Shown: positions 40,996 through 52,344, counted from the first letter of the stretch. The stretch is DNA of 64,000 nt from Maricaulis sp048270095 (GCF_048270095.1 NZ_JBLWTL010000001.1:124001-188000), one strand, 5' to 3'. Notes: generated by a model from the letters alone, not told the origin. Program-made: numbers and translations.

Positions 40996-41766
40996 TCATG
41001 AGAGCCAGTGAACGCCCGTCAACTCATAGTGAAACTGTTCGTAAAGCTCAGCTTCTTCAGGTGTCAGCTTACCGTCCGCGCGAATTAGTTCATGAGCCGC
41101 AATCAGAAACTTTTCCAAGGTATCCACTGGCCCTGACCGAAGGCTATCTAGCGCCTCATCCATTTGGCTGAGCGTCGGTTTCAAGCGCCGGTAGGTGCGC
41201 CCTAAGCGGTCGCATTCCTCTAGCGAGAGTCTGTCGCTTAGCTGTCCGCAATGTCGGCAAATCACCCCCAATTCGTCCGGATGCATGTAACCGTCGCACC
41301 GCGACAGGCCGGCTAGAAGGATCGCATGGGGCCTGGCTCTGTCACGGGCCGCTCGCAATCTGGCAGAATCGACATCGGCCACAGGCGCTTTCACGCTGAT
41401 GTCTAAGTCCAGTGTTTCGAGCAAAAAAGGTGCCGGTTCGTGAACTTCTCCATCGTAATCGATGCAGCACTGGATACGGTCAATCCGGAAAGAGCGCGGC
41501 GCATTGCGATGGTGGCAAATGGCCCAGAGGGACGGGTCGCCATGATCGTTGTACTTTACCGAGAGGACGGAAATCGGGCGGCGCGATTCCCTGTTCTTTG
41601 TATCAATGTATTCGATCATGAAGGACTGCCCCTCGAACGCGATCTCTCTCGCGAAAGGTTGTGTTTCTTGGGCATCTTCTTCGGGGAGCACTGCGGGCTG
41701 GGGCTCTAGAGCCCGGGCGTCGTTGGGCCGCCAACCAGTATAGAACTTCCCCCAATCCATTCCCAT
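40996..41766 (-). CDS. WYL-like and TerB-like domain protein without a DNA-binding domain
   Basis: A 256-residue protein. Residues about 40-110 (IAFEGQSFMIEYIDTKNRESRRPISVLSVKYN...RSFRIDRIQCCID) resemble a WYL ligand-sensing domain. Residues about 200-256 (DTLEKFLIAAHELIRADGKLTPEEAELYEQF) look like a TerB-type helical domain, and a four-cysteine cluster (C.......C..C) lies in between. There is no helix-turn-helix, so it is not a standard WYL repressor. GAGGTGG a few bases upstream fixes the start at ATG 41766. Its codon use is less GC-biased than its neighbours, suggesting acquisition. The function is unknown. Confidence 0.7.
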   Translation of the reverse strand: MGMDWGKFYTGWRPNDARALEPQPAVLPEEDAQETQPFAREIAFEGQSFMIEYIDTKNRESRRPISVLSVKYNDHGDPSLWAICHHRNAPRSFRIDRIQCCIDYDGEVHEPAPFLLETLDLDISVKAPVADVDSARLRAARDRARPHAILLAGLSRCDGYMHPDELGVICRHCGQLSDRLSLEECDRLGRTYRRLKPTLSQMDEALDSLRSGPVDTLEKFLIAAHELIRADGKLTPEEAELYEQFHYELTGVHWLS

Positions 41767-41881
41767 TGCAGCCACCTCAATCTTCAGAGGCGTCACTCTA
41801 ACGGGAAGTTGCCGGAAAAACACCATTGAATTGAGCGGTCACGCGTTCCCGTTCGCCGTTTCCTCACCACCGCCTAATATT

Positions 41882-41997
41882 CCGTCACCCTGACGAAGGT
41901 CAGGGCCCAGTTCACAGGGCTCTTTCGCTTCGGGAGTTCGCGCTATTCTCGTTGGGTTGAGTTTGAAACTGGGTCCTGACCTTCGTCAGGATGACGG
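41882..41997. repeat. Long inverted repeat, REP-like
   Basis: The left arm 41882-41912 and right arm 41967-41997 match as inverted copies over 31 bases with two mismatches. The core is CCTGACGAAGGTCAGG, itself a short palindrome. The 54-bp spacer is not coding. Such paired motifs often occur as repeated extragenic palindromes elsewhere in a genome; other copies cannot be checked here. Confidence 0.85.
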
Positions 41998-42065
41998 TTT
42001 GGGGGCGTGGTGTCTGGTTGGGCAGCGCTTCAAACCACCTGACCGCATCTCTTCCCACACTCCTT

Positions 42066-42308
42066 CCCCCGGAACAGGTCCGGGGGAATTGAGCTGCTTG
42101 GGGAATGGGTTGGTCGCTGCAGTTCTGCGCCCGCCACCCGGCTCGCTTTGCTCGCCGCCCCTCCGACATCCTTCGCCAGGGCGAAGGACGTCACCTCCCC
42201 GGCTTCGCCAGGGAGGAAAGGCGTGGCGCCTGGCTTTCTTCCCCGCTTGACGGGGAAGTGGGCTGACGCGTAGCGGCAGGTCGAAGGGGCCGCAGCCAGC
42301 GGCTGCGG
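42066..42308. repeat. Cluster of five short hairpins
   Basis: Perfect short palindromes lie at 42066-42086 (CCCCCGGA/TCCGGGGG), 42169-42188 (TCCTTCGCC/GGCGAAGGA), 42194-42216 (CCTCCC/GGGAGG), 42239-42257 (TTCCCCG/CGGGGAA) and 42290-42308 (CCGCAGCC/GGCTGCGG). They lie between hslV and the WYL-like gene. Confidence 0.75.
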
Positions 42309-42351
42309 GTGGCGGGATCTCGGCACGGGTTTTGGGTGAGGCGCCCCCCCG

Positions 42352-42915
42352 CTACCCCGCCGTCAGCGTCTCGATCGTCAAATTCTCATTGGTGTAGATG
42401 CAGACCTCGGCGGCGATGGCCATGGCCTTGCGGACGATGATTTCCGGGTCGGCTTCATAGTCGAGCAGGGCGCGGGCGGCCGAGCTGGCATAATTGCCGC
42501 CGGAACCGACGGCGACGACGCCATGTTCCGGTTCGAGTACATCGCCGGCACCGGTCAGCACGAAGGTGGCGCTGGTGTCGGCGACGATCAGCATGGCGTC
42601 GAGCTTGCGCAAGTAGCGGTCGGTGCGCCAGTCCTTGGCCAGTTCGACGCACGCGCGCGCCAATTGTGAAGGATATTGCTCGAGCTTGGCTTCGAGGCGT
42701 TCGAACAGGGCGAAGGCGTCGGCGGTCGAGCCGGCAAAACCGGCGACGACCTTGCCGTCGGCGAGACGGCGGACCTTCTTGGCATTGCCCTTCATCACGG
42801 TCGGGCCGAAGGAGACCTGGCCGTCACCGGCGATGACGACGGTTTTGCCCTTGCGCACGGCGAGAATGGTGGTGCCGCGCCATTGCGTGGCGTCAGTGGA
42901 TGAAGGTCTGGACAT
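42352..42915 (-). CDS. hslV: ATP-dependent protease subunit HslV
   Basis: A 187-residue proteasome-type protease. The catalytic threonine begins TTILAVRKGKTVVIAGDGQVSFG after removal of a short lead. CVELAKDWRTDRYLRKLDAMLIVAD and GSGGNYASSAARALL complete the family pattern. The start at ATG 42915 (GGAGA upstream) is preferred over a TTG five codons earlier. It forms a double hexamer that degrades HslU-delivered proteins. It is separated from hslU by unrelated genes. Confidence 0.97.
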   Translation of the reverse strand: MSRPSSTDATQWRGTTILAVRKGKTVVIAGDGQVSFGPTVMKGNAKKVRRLADGKVVAGFAGSTADAFALFERLEAKLEQYPSQLARACVELAKDWRTDRYLRKLDAMLIVADTSATFVLTGAGDVLEPEHGVVAVGSGGNYASSAARALLDYEADPEIIVRKAMAIAAEVCIYTNENLTIETLTAG

Positions 42916-43002
42916 CGGCGTCTCCGTCAAACTGCAGAGACAGATGTGGCCGCAGCCGCCGCCGCGATCAAGCCCTCAGACCATTGGCCGTCTCAGCCCG
43001 GC

Positions 43003-45096
43003 TTATTCGGAAACCGCGCGTCTGGCCGAACCACCTTCTGTATATTCGACGAAATCATGGGCCGGCATCGGGCGGGCAAACAGATAGCCCTGGGCCAGGG
43101 TCGCGCCCTCTGCGCGCAGCATTTCGAACTGTTCCCGGGTCTCGATACCTTCAGCGACGGTTTGCAGCTTCAACGCCTTGGCCATGGCCAGGATGGTCTC
43201 GACCACGACGCGGGCGTGCGGATCTGTGGTCATGTCGCGGACAAAGCTCTGGTCGATCTTGAAGACGTCAAACGGCATCCGCGTCAGATAGGAGAGCGAA
43301 GAATGGCCGGTGCCGAAATCATCAATGGCGAAATTGACGCCGCGATCCCGCAGGGGCTGAACCTGAACGATGGCGCGCTCGGGATTTTCCATCGCGATCG
43401 ACTCGGTCAGTTCCAGCTCGAGCAGGTGTGGCGGCAGGTCGGCCAGTTCCAGCGCGTGCAGCACGGATTCCGAGAAGCCTTCACGCTCGAATTGCATCGC
43501 CGAGACATTGACGGCCACCGGGATCTCGATACCCAGTGTGCGCCAGCGGGCGGCTTCGATACAGGCAGCGCGCAAGACCCAGTCGCCAATCTCGCCGATC
43601 AGGCCGCATTCCTCGGCCGCCTCGATGAAGGCGCCCGGCGATAACAGGCCGGCGGTCGGGTGTTGCCAGCGCACCAGGGCCTCGGCCCCGGCGACAGCGC
43701 CGGTCTTCATGTCGATCTTGGGCTGGTAGAAGACCACCAGCTGGTCCTTGAGGACAGCGTCGCGCAGCTCGTTTTCCAGCACCAGGCGCTCGAAGGCGGA
43801 CTGGTTCATGGCCGATTCGAAGAAGCGGGCCGAGGAACCGCCATCGCGCTTGGCATGTGCCATGGCCAGGTCGGCATGGCGGATCAGGGATTCCGGATCG
43901 GCCCCGTCCTGCGGGAAGACGGCAATCCCGATCGACACACCCAGGAAGACCTGGTGACCGGAGATTTCAAACGGCAGGCGGATGGCATCGACCAGTTTAT
44001 TGGCAATCCGGGCTGCGTCGGCCGGTTCGTCAATCTCGGGCAGGAGCACGGTGAATTCATCACCGCCCAGGCGCGCCACCAGGCTCGGTTCGCCATTGCG
44101 GCCGGCTGCGAGATCGCACCCACGGGTCACTTCCGACAGGCGCCGCGCGACCATTTCGAGCATGCGGTCGCCTTCGCCTATGCCCAGGCTGTCATTGACG
44201 CGCTTGAAACGGTCGAGATCGAGGAAGAGGACGGCGCCGGTCTTGCCTTCTTCGAGCGCCTTGCGAGAGACCCGTTCGGTCTCCTTGCGGAAGCGTTCGC
44301 GATTGGGCAATTCGGTGACCAGGTCGACATAGGCCAGGCGGTGGATACGTTTCAGATTTCCGTCGAGGCGCGCAAACATGCGGTTGAAGGCATTCGCGAG
44401 CACTTCCAGCTCATCACCGGAGCGAACATCAATGCGCATGTCGAGGGTTTTTGACGAGGCCAGCCGCGCAGCATCGGTCAGGGTCTGAACCGGTTTCAGC
44501 GCCCGTCCCACGATCAGGGCGGCCAGCGGCAGGAAAATCCCCAACGCGAACAGGGCGATCAATGTCTGGCGCTGGATGGCAGCATTGCGCGAGCGCACCA
44601 GTTCCGTCAGCTCCTGACTGGCAAATACAACCCCGACCAGGCGGCGTGAAGACGTATAGATCGGAACGGCGACTTCCAGCGTCGTGGAACCGAGGGCTGC
44701 CCGGCGATCGCCGGCGCCCAGCGCCATGACGGCCAGGTCGGACTGAACCAGGCGTTCCGGCTCCAGACCTTCAGCAAAGGCGCTGCCCAGAACTTCACGA
44801 CGATTATTGATCGCATAGACTGCGGACAGGTTGAGCCCGGCCAGCATTTCGGTGAGGTAGCCCTGAATAAAATCGACATCATTGCCGGCGAATGCGACGG
44901 CCATCCGGTCGGTGGTCGCTTGCAATCTTGCGATCGAGCTTTCGGCCAGCAGATTGCGGGTTTCGCGCTGGGCCGCGATATTCTCCAGCGTCATCAGCAT
45001 CAATGTGGTCGCAAAAATCAGCATGCCGGTGAGAAGCGTGAACTTCATCACCAGTGATCGCATTACACGCGATATCGCCTTGCGGATGGGTGCCAT
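43003..45096 (-). CDS. Membrane GGDEF-EAL protein (cyclic-di-GMP turnover)
   Basis: A 697-residue protein. Membrane helices at about 16-37 and 178-198 flank a periplasmic sensor region, followed by a HAMP-like linker (to ~250). The GGDEF domain (about 253-425) keeps the exact motif GGDEF at 344-348, and the EAL domain (about 440-690) has EAL at 472-474 and the DDFGTG and KIDQSFV motifs. Both activities could therefore be intact. I see no RxxD inhibitory site before GGDEF. It may make or break cyclic-di-GMP depending on the signal. No partner gene is adjacent. Confidence 0.93.
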   Translation of the reverse strand: MAPIRKAISRVMRSLVMKFTLLTGMLIFATTLMLMTLENIAAQRETRNLLAESSIARLQATTDRMAVAFAGNDVDFIQGYLTEMLAGLNLSAVYAINNRREVLGSAFAEGLEPERLVQSDLAVMALGAGDRRAALGSTTLEVAVPIYTSSRRLVGVVFASQELTELVRSRNAAIQRQTLIALFALGIFLPLAALIVGRALKPVQTLTDAARLASSKTLDMRIDVRSGDELEVLANAFNRMFARLDGNLKRIHRLAYVDLVTELPNRERFRKETERVSRKALEEGKTGAVLFLDLDRFKRVNDSLGIGEGDRMLEMVARRLSEVTRGCDLAAGRNGEPSLVARLGGDEFTVLLPEIDEPADAARIANKLVDAIRLPFEISGHQVFLGVSIGIAVFPQDGADPESLIRHADLAMAHAKRDGGSSARFFESAMNQSAFERLVLENELRDAVLKDQLVVFYQPKIDMKTGAVAGAEALVRWQHPTAGLLSPGAFIEAAEECGLIGEIGDWVLRAACIEAARWRTLGIEIPVAVNVSAMQFEREGFSESVLHALELADLPPHLLELELTESIAMENPERAIVQVQPLRDRGVNFAIDDFGTGHSSLSYLTRMPFDVFKIDQSFVRDMTTDPHARVVVETILAMAKALKLQTVAEGIETREQFEMLRAEGATLAQGYLFARPMPAHDFVEYTEGGSARRAVSE

Positions 45097-45264
45097 GTCT
45101 GCCCCTGATCGCGACCTTTTCAGATCGCGCCTACACCATCAAAACCTCTGGCATGACACGAAGTCCGCCAGTTCTCAGGGAGCAGAATGGGGGCAACCAC
45201 TTGAATTGTGGTTAAAATGCCGGACAATTTTCATTAAGAATTGAATCGAATTTACGGCCAAGCC

Positions 45265-46272
45265 TTACTCAAAAGGGATTCCGGCCTCTTCGGCGAGTGT
45301 TTTAAGACTGCATTCAGGGCGCGCACCGAAGTGAGAAATGATTTCTGCGGCGCAAATAGCCCCCATCCGGCCGGATTCCGCCAGATTTCTGTCCTGGGCG
45401 AGGCCAAGCAGGAAGCCGGCGGCAAACAGGTCGCCCGCGCCTGTCGTGTCAATCAGTTCGGCCACAGGCTCGGCCTCGATGGTGATTGTTTCCCCGTCAC
45501 GCAACAAGACGGCACCCTTGTCGCTTCGCGTCACGGCGGCGATCGCGACGTCGCGGCGGCACATCTCGATCGCGGCGTCAAAATCATCGGTTTCGTAGAG
45601 CGCGGTGATTTCGGCCTCGTTGGCGAGCAGAATATCGATGTGATTGGCGACGAGATGGCGGAAGGCGGCGCGGTGGCGTGCGACGCAGAATGTGTCCGAC
45701 AGGGTCAGCGCGGTCTTGCGGCCGGCGGCTGCGGCCAGTTCGGCGGCGCGGACATAGGCGCGCTTGGCCTCCTCGCGATCAAACAGATAGCCTTCCAGAT
45801 AGACGATGCTCGACGCGCGCAGTGCGTCGGCACCAGCTTCGACATCCTCTTCGGTCACCAGGGCTGCAGCGCCCAGGAAGGTCGACATGGACCGGCCGGC
45901 GTCGGGCGTGACATTGATCAGGCAGCGCGCGGTCGCCGGACCGCCCTTCAGCGGGGTGGAGGCGAAATCAACGCCGATGGCGCGGATGTCATGACTGAAA
46001 ATCTCGCCCAGCTGGTCATCGGCGACCTTGCCGATATAGGCGGCGCGTCCACCGAGCGAGGCGATGCCGGCCACTGTGTTGGCGGCTGACCCACCCGAGG
46101 CCTCCTTGCCCGGCTGCATCCGCTCATACAGGGTGCGGGCGCGCTCTTCATCGATCAGCGTCATCGCGTCGCGGGCAATACCCTCGGCGGCGAGGAAGGC
46201 GTCGGTGGCCGGCGACAACACGTCGACAATGGCATTTCCAACGGCAAGAACGTCAAAGCGGGTCGCGGTCAT
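45265..46272 (-). CDS. PfkB-family carbohydrate/adenosine kinase
   Basis: A 335-residue ribokinase-fold protein. GNAIVDVLSPATD starts the fold, GGSAANTVAGIASLGGRAAYIGKVADDQLG is PfkB motif 1, and DTTGAGDLFAAGFLLG is motif 2 with the catalytic aspartate. The pattern fits the adenosine-kinase-like branch that is widespread in alphaproteobacteria. The sugar or nucleoside substrate is not determined by these motifs. The start at ATG 46272 is preceded by GAGAG; ATG 46290 is an alternative. Confidence 0.92.
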   Translation of the reverse strand: MTATRFDVLAVGNAIVDVLSPATDAFLAAEGIARDAMTLIDEERARTLYERMQPGKEASGGSAANTVAGIASLGGRAAYIGKVADDQLGEIFSHDIRAIGVDFASTPLKGGPATARCLINVTPDAGRSMSTFLGAAALVTEEDVEAGADALRASSIVYLEGYLFDREEAKRAYVRAAELAAAAGRKTALTLSDTFCVARHRAAFRHLVANHIDILLANEAEITALYETDDFDAAIEMCRRDVAIAAVTRSDKGAVLLRDGETITIEAEPVAELIDTTGAGDLFAAGFLLGLAQDRNLAESGRMGAICAAEIISHFGARPECSLKTLAEEAGIPFE

Positions 46273-46405
46273 GGCGGGTCTCTCGATCATTAAGGTTAAG
46301 CCCGGCTGGGCTGGCGGGCTGCCTCGCGGGCTCAATCTGGGTTAACCCCGACCGCGCCATACAGCAAGACTTGCGGGCATTGCCATTCCCGATTACGAGC
46401 GCCCC

Positions 46406-47287
46406 ATGAAACATGTCGCTTTTCTCTCCGCCGCCTGCATGCTCAAGGACAATCCCGAAGCCCGCAAGGATTATTGGGAATATGATCTCGAGATCTCCGC
46501 CCTGGCACCAGCCTGCCGTGAAGCCGGTATCGAGCTGGTCACGCGTATCTGGGATGATCCGGATCTTGACGCTTCGCAATATGATGGCGCGGTGATCGGT
46601 ACCTGCTGGGACTATATGCAGAAACCCGAAGCCTTCGCGGCTGCGCTGGAAAGCATGGCTGGCAAGACTCGCCTGCTGAATCCGATCGAAATCTTTCGCT
46701 GGAACCAGCGCAAGACCTATCTCAAGGACCTGGCGGCGCGCGGCGCGCCGATGATCCCGACGCTCTGGGCCGATCGTGCTGACGCGGCGACCATTGAGGG
46801 TGCATTTGACGCGCTGGGGAGCGACGACATCATCGTCAAGCCGGTGGTCGGCGCCGGCGCCTGGCGCCAGGCCCGAATCCGGCGTGGTGAAACCCTGCCA
46901 GAGGCGGAAAAGCTGCCAATCGCCGAATGCATGATCCAGCCTTTTCTGCCAGCCGTGTCGGAAGAGGGCGAATACGCCTTTCTTTTCTTCGGTCGCGAGT
47001 TTTCCCATTGCGCCCGCAAGGTGCCAGCCAAGGGCGATTACCGGGTGCAGTCGGAATATGGCGGGCGTGAAGAGATCCATATCCCGACCGATGAAGAGCG
47101 GGCGCTGGCGCAAGCCGTGATCGATTGTGTCGACGGCGATCTCCTCTATGCCCGCGTCGACATGCTGCGCGGCCTCGATGGCCAGCTGGCCCTGATCGAG
47201 CTGGAATTGATCGAACCCTATCTCTATCCCGAACAGGGGCCGCAGATGGGTGCCGCCTTCGCGCGGGCGCTGAAGGCGCTGATTTAG
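46406..47287 (+). CDS. ATP-grasp domain protein
   Basis: A 293-residue protein with an N-terminal Rossmann-like part (MKHVAFLSAACMLKDN...YDGAVIGTCWDYM) and an ATP-grasp fold. The lysine in DDIIVKPVVGAGAW and the metal-binding end VDMLRGLDGQLALIELELIEPYLY are visible. Members ligate carboxylates to amines (RimK- and glutathione-synthetase-like). The substrate is unknown, and no biosynthetic partner is adjacent. It is divergent from the PfkB kinase gene. Confidence 0.85.
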   Translation: MKHVAFLSAACMLKDNPEARKDYWEYDLEISALAPACREAGIELVTRIWDDPDLDASQYDGAVIGTCWDYMQKPEAFAAALESMAGKTRLLNPIEIFRWNQRKTYLKDLAARGAPMIPTLWADRADAATIEGAFDALGSDDIIVKPVVGAGAWRQARIRRGETLPEAEKLPIAECMIQPFLPAVSEEGEYAFLFFGREFSHCARKVPAKGDYRVQSEYGGREEIHIPTDEERALAQAVIDCVDGDLLYARVDMLRGLDGQLALIELELIEPYLYPEQGPQMGAAFARALKALI

Positions 47288-47353
47288 ACCCGACCCGCCA
47301 TAATCTGGCCGTCACAACGCGATTGCATGGCGTCTGGTTCTGCAACGGGGTTG

Positions 47354-47875
47354 ATGATGCGTGTTCTTCTTCTGGCTTTGACAGCGCTTGCCCTGTCGGC
47401 CTGCGCCACGACGCAATCTGGCCCCGGCCCGACCGGCCCGGGGTCAACGGGGCCGGCCTGGACCGAGATCGAGATTGTCGAGGGCGCATGTTACGGCTTC
47501 TGCCCGATCTACACCATCACCGTCACGCCTGATGATCGCTATACGCTGAATGGCGAGCGTTTCACCCGCCATGACGGCCAGACCAGTGGTCGCCTGGAGG
47601 CCGGCAGTTTTCAGCGCCTTGCCGCGATCCTGCAGGCACACGGTGCCGCCGCCCTGCCCGCCGATATCACGATGAATAATCCAGCCGCCTGTGGCCGCAC
47701 CATGATGTCGGATCTGCCCGATTTCCGGCTGGGGCTGACAGGCCCGGCCGCCCGGCAGGATATTGTCTGGTATCCGGGTTGTGCGGACTCGCCGTATCGG
47801 GAGGCGCTATCGCAGATCCGCGATCAGGTGCGGGTGGCGTATCAGTACGAGACCTTGATCGTGCCGAAACGCTAG
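47354..47875 (+). CDS. DUF6438 lipoprotein
   Basis: A 173-residue lipoprotein. MRVLLLALTALALSACATTQ has a lipobox. The mature part EIEIVEGACYGFCPIYTITV, with its C-x3-C pair, is the DUF6438 signature, and later cysteines (NPAACGRT, YPGCADS) may pair. Two adjacent ATGs (47354 and 47357) follow a GGGG. The function is unknown. It is convergent with nth; their ends overlap by 4 bp. Confidence 0.82.
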   Translation: MMRVLLLALTALALSACATTQSGPGPTGPGSTGPAWTEIEIVEGACYGFCPIYTITVTPDDRYTLNGERFTRHDGQTSGRLEAGSFQRLAAILQAHGAAALPADITMNNPAACGRTMMSDLPDFRLGLTGPAARQDIVWYPGCADSPYREALSQIRDQVRVAYQYETLIVPKR

Positions 47876-48567
47876 GCTCCCTTCGGCGCCGGCGTCTTGT
47901 CCTTGAAGCGGCAGAGGTCGGCGATCGGGCAACGCCAGCATTCCGGCTTTCTCGCCTTGCAGACATAGCGCCCGTGCAGGATCAGCCAGTGATGCGCGCC
48001 CTTCATATAGGCGGGCGGCACGATCTTCATGAGCCGCGCCTCGACCTCGTCAGGATTCTTGCCCGGCGCCAGTCCGGTGCGATTGCCGACGCGGAAGATA
48101 TGGGTGTCGACGGCAATGGTCTCCTCGCCGAAGGCCTCATTGAGCACGACATTGGCGGTCTTGCGCCCGACCCCGGCCAGCGCTTCCAGCGCGGCGCGGT
48201 CATGCGGCACCTGGCCGCCATGGCGGTCGACCAGCTGTTGCGACATCAGGATCGCGTTCTTCGCCTTGTTGCGGAACAGGCCGATCGTCTTGATGCGGTC
48301 GCGGACATGGTCCTCGCCCAGAGCCAGCATTTTCTCCGGCGTATCGGCCTCCTCGAACAGGCGCTTCGTCGCCTTGTTGACCCCGACATCGGTCGCCTGC
48401 GCCGAGAGCGCGACGGCGACGAGCAGAGTGAAGGGGTTCACATAGTCCAGCTCGGTCTTCGGGTCGGGACGGTCCTGGGCCAGGCGGGCGAAGATATCGA
48501 GCGCCTGCTCACGGGTCAGACCACGCGGGGCGCGTTTGGCGGGTTTTCTGGTTGGCGTCTTGCTCAT
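47872..48567 (-). CDS. nth: Endonuclease III
   Basis: A 231-residue DNA glycosylase/AP lyase. The helix-hairpin-helix (LAGVGRKTANVVLNEAFG) is followed by the catalytic aspartate in VDTHIFRVGNRTGL and the C-terminal [4Fe-4S] ligand pattern C-x6-C-x2-C-x5-C (CKARKPECWRCPIADLC). It removes oxidised pyrimidines in base-excision repair. The length is slightly above E. coli Nth because of a basic N-terminal extension. Confidence 0.97.
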   Translation of the reverse strand: MSKTPTRKPAKRAPRGLTREQALDIFARLAQDRPDPKTELDYVNPFTLLVAVALSAQATDVGVNKATKRLFEEADTPEKMLALGEDHVRDRIKTIGLFRNKAKNAILMSQQLVDRHGGQVPHDRAALEALAGVGRKTANVVLNEAFGEETIAVDTHIFRVGNRTGLAPGKNPDEVEARLMKIVPPAYMKGAHHWLILHGRYVCKARKPECWRCPIADLCRFKDKTPAPKGA

Positions 48568-48617
48568 GGTGCCCTGTCTAGCGCAGGCCGGAGGTCAGCG
48601 TCATGCCGTTTCTTGCG

Positions 48618-49235
48618 CTAGCGCGCTGTCGCAGCCAGCAGCCAGATCGCGACGCCGACCAGCAGCAGCGACAAGGCGCGCTGAAAGACGCGGTGACGGG
48701 CGGGGTCGTTGAGGAAATGGCGGGCACTGCCGGCCAGCAGTACAATCGCGATATGGATGGCCGTGGCGATTGCGACGGAAATCACCGCCAGCAGGGCCGC
48801 CTGGATCGCGACCGGTTTGGCCGGATCGATAAATTGCGGGAAGACGGCGACATAGAAAAGCGCGGCCTTGGGGTTGAGCGCATTGATCAGGAAGCCGCGG
48901 GCGAAATAGCGCATCTTGCTCTGATGGTCCGGGGCCTCCTGGCGGGTATTGGCCTTGCGCCAGCCTTCCAGGCCGAGATAGAGCAGAAAACCCACGCCCG
49001 CCCAGCGCAGGCCCTGATACAGCCAGTCATAGCGCTCAATCACCGCGCCGAGCCCCAGCGCCGCCGCTGCCGCGATCACGGTCAGGCCGAGCGCAATGCC
49101 CGCCACCGCCGCCAGGCCCGCCCGGCGGCCTTCACTGACGCTGAGCACGGCCAGCCAGGCCATATTCGGGCCGGGCGTCAGCTCGATCACCAGCACGGTG
49201 AAGGCGAAGGCGAGAAGGGCGGTGATTTCGATCAT
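48618..49235 (-). CDS. LysE/RhtB-family amino-acid exporter
   Basis: A 205-residue membrane protein with about six hydrophobic helices. ITALLAFAFTVLVIELTPGPNMAWL is the family signature at the N-terminus (the TPGP motif), and GFLINALNPKAALFYVAVFPQF is the second conserved block. Members export amino acids or related metabolites. The substrate is not predictable. It lies alone, upstream of nth on the same strand. Confidence 0.93.
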   Translation of the reverse strand: MIEITALLAFAFTVLVIELTPGPNMAWLAVLSVSEGRRAGLAAVAGIALGLTVIAAAAALGLGAVIERYDWLYQGLRWAGVGFLLYLGLEGWRKANTRQEAPDHQSKMRYFARGFLINALNPKAALFYVAVFPQFIDPAKPVAIQAALLAVISVAIATAIHIAIVLLAGSARHFLNDPARHRVFQRALSLLLVGVAIWLLAATAR

Positions 49236-49453
49236 GTCGTCTGACTAGGCAAATGGATGCGCGGCGTCACCTGTTCTTGCAGGCCTGGCCTGCCGAGGTC
49301 CGGTTCGCCCAAATCGTCTCAGATCAAGAGTTTTTCTATACCCTGTGAGCATGAAATCGATTGGAGTTATGGCTAAAGGCGCTGCATCATCCAATCATAG
49401 CGTCAGAGCGTAGGACCCCCTCAATTCAATCTGGACCCTGATCGGAGATCAAT

Positions 49454-51634
<2,181 letters not shown>

Positions 51635-51668
51635 TCCATCTGGCCTCAATCAATCTATGATGCAGGAG

Positions 51669-51700
51669 AAGAGCGGGCCAGACGGTCCGCTCTTTTCTTT
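51669..51700 (+). terminator. Rho-independent terminator of katG
   Basis: AAGAGCGGGCC (51669-51679) and GGTCCGCTCTT (51684-51694) form an 11-bp stem with one G-U pair and a 4-nt loop, directly followed by TTCTTTTT. It ends the katG transcript before the DUF2244 gene. Confidence 0.92.
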
Positions 51701-51776
51701 TTGGCGGGCCGCCCCGGCTTGGCCTGCGATGAAACGCCACCTGTCGCGCCGGGCCAGGCCGGGCTTGAATGGTGTC

Positions 51777-52325
51777 ATGACAAGTCTTGTCGAAACCTGG
51801 CCCGCCTCCAGCGATGGCCATGAAGCGGCTACCGGCCCCTTCACCATGGATGCCGAGCTCGCGCCCAATCGTTCCCTGCCCAACCCGGCCTTCACCGTGT
51901 TGATGCTGACACTGGCGGCGGTCTCGTTCTTCTCCGGCATTCTCTTTGTCTCGATGGGGGCCTGGCCGGTCATGCCGTTTTTCGGGCTCGATGTCCTGCT
52001 GGTCTGGCTCGCTTTCCGGGTGTCCTATCGCGATGGCCGGATGCGCGAATATGTCCGCGTTGATGCGCGCGATATCGAGGTGACGCGCCAGCACCCGACC
52101 GGCCATGTCCGCCGCTACCGCCTGCCGACCGGCTGGTCGATGCTGCGTCATAGCAATGCCGGCAAGCATGACGCCCAGGTCGCCATTGGTTCGCACGGCC
52201 GCTGGCTGGTGCTGGGCACATTCCTCAGCCCGAAGGAGCGCGATGAGTTTGCCGCCGCGCTGGGGGCGGCGATTGATGTCGCGCGCCGGTTCGAGCCGCA
52301 AGAACCGGGTGGCGAGCTGGCGTAA
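51777..52325 (+). CDS. DUF2244 integral membrane protein
   Basis: A 182-residue protein. Two adjacent hydrophobic helices at about 35-80 (FTVLMLTLAAVSFFSGILFVSMGAWPVMPFFGLDVLLVWLAF) are followed by a cytosolic beta-rich tail with YRDGRMREYVRVDARDIEVTRQHPTG and a terminal SPKERDEFAAALG. This is the DUF2244 pattern, often found near cytochrome oxidase genes in alphaproteobacteria, which are not seen here. The start at ATG 51777 is chosen by fit to the family. The AraC-MGMT gene starts 19 bp downstream. Confidence 0.85.
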   Translation: MTSLVETWPASSDGHEAATGPFTMDAELAPNRSLPNPAFTVLMLTLAAVSFFSGILFVSMGAWPVMPFFGLDVLLVWLAFRVSYRDGRMREYVRVDARDIEVTRQHPTGHVRRYRLPTGWSMLRHSNAGKHDAQVAIGSHGRWLVLGTFLSPKERDEFAAALGAAIDVARRFEPQEPGGELA

Positions 52326-52344
52326 CCGGCCTAAACTCCGCCCC

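Larger units (their letters stand above)
41767..42351. other. Gene-free stretch with a mosaic of palindromes
   Basis: No credible gene lies in these 585 bases. They hold a 31-bp near-perfect inverted repeat (41882-41997) and at least five short hairpins between 42066 and 42308, listed separately. The translations of open frames here are broken by repeats and show no domain. Confidence 0.7.

Noticed and set aside
49236..49453. OxyR-binding site upstream of katG
   Set aside because: No spaced ATAG/CTAT-like tetrads could be aligned convincingly.
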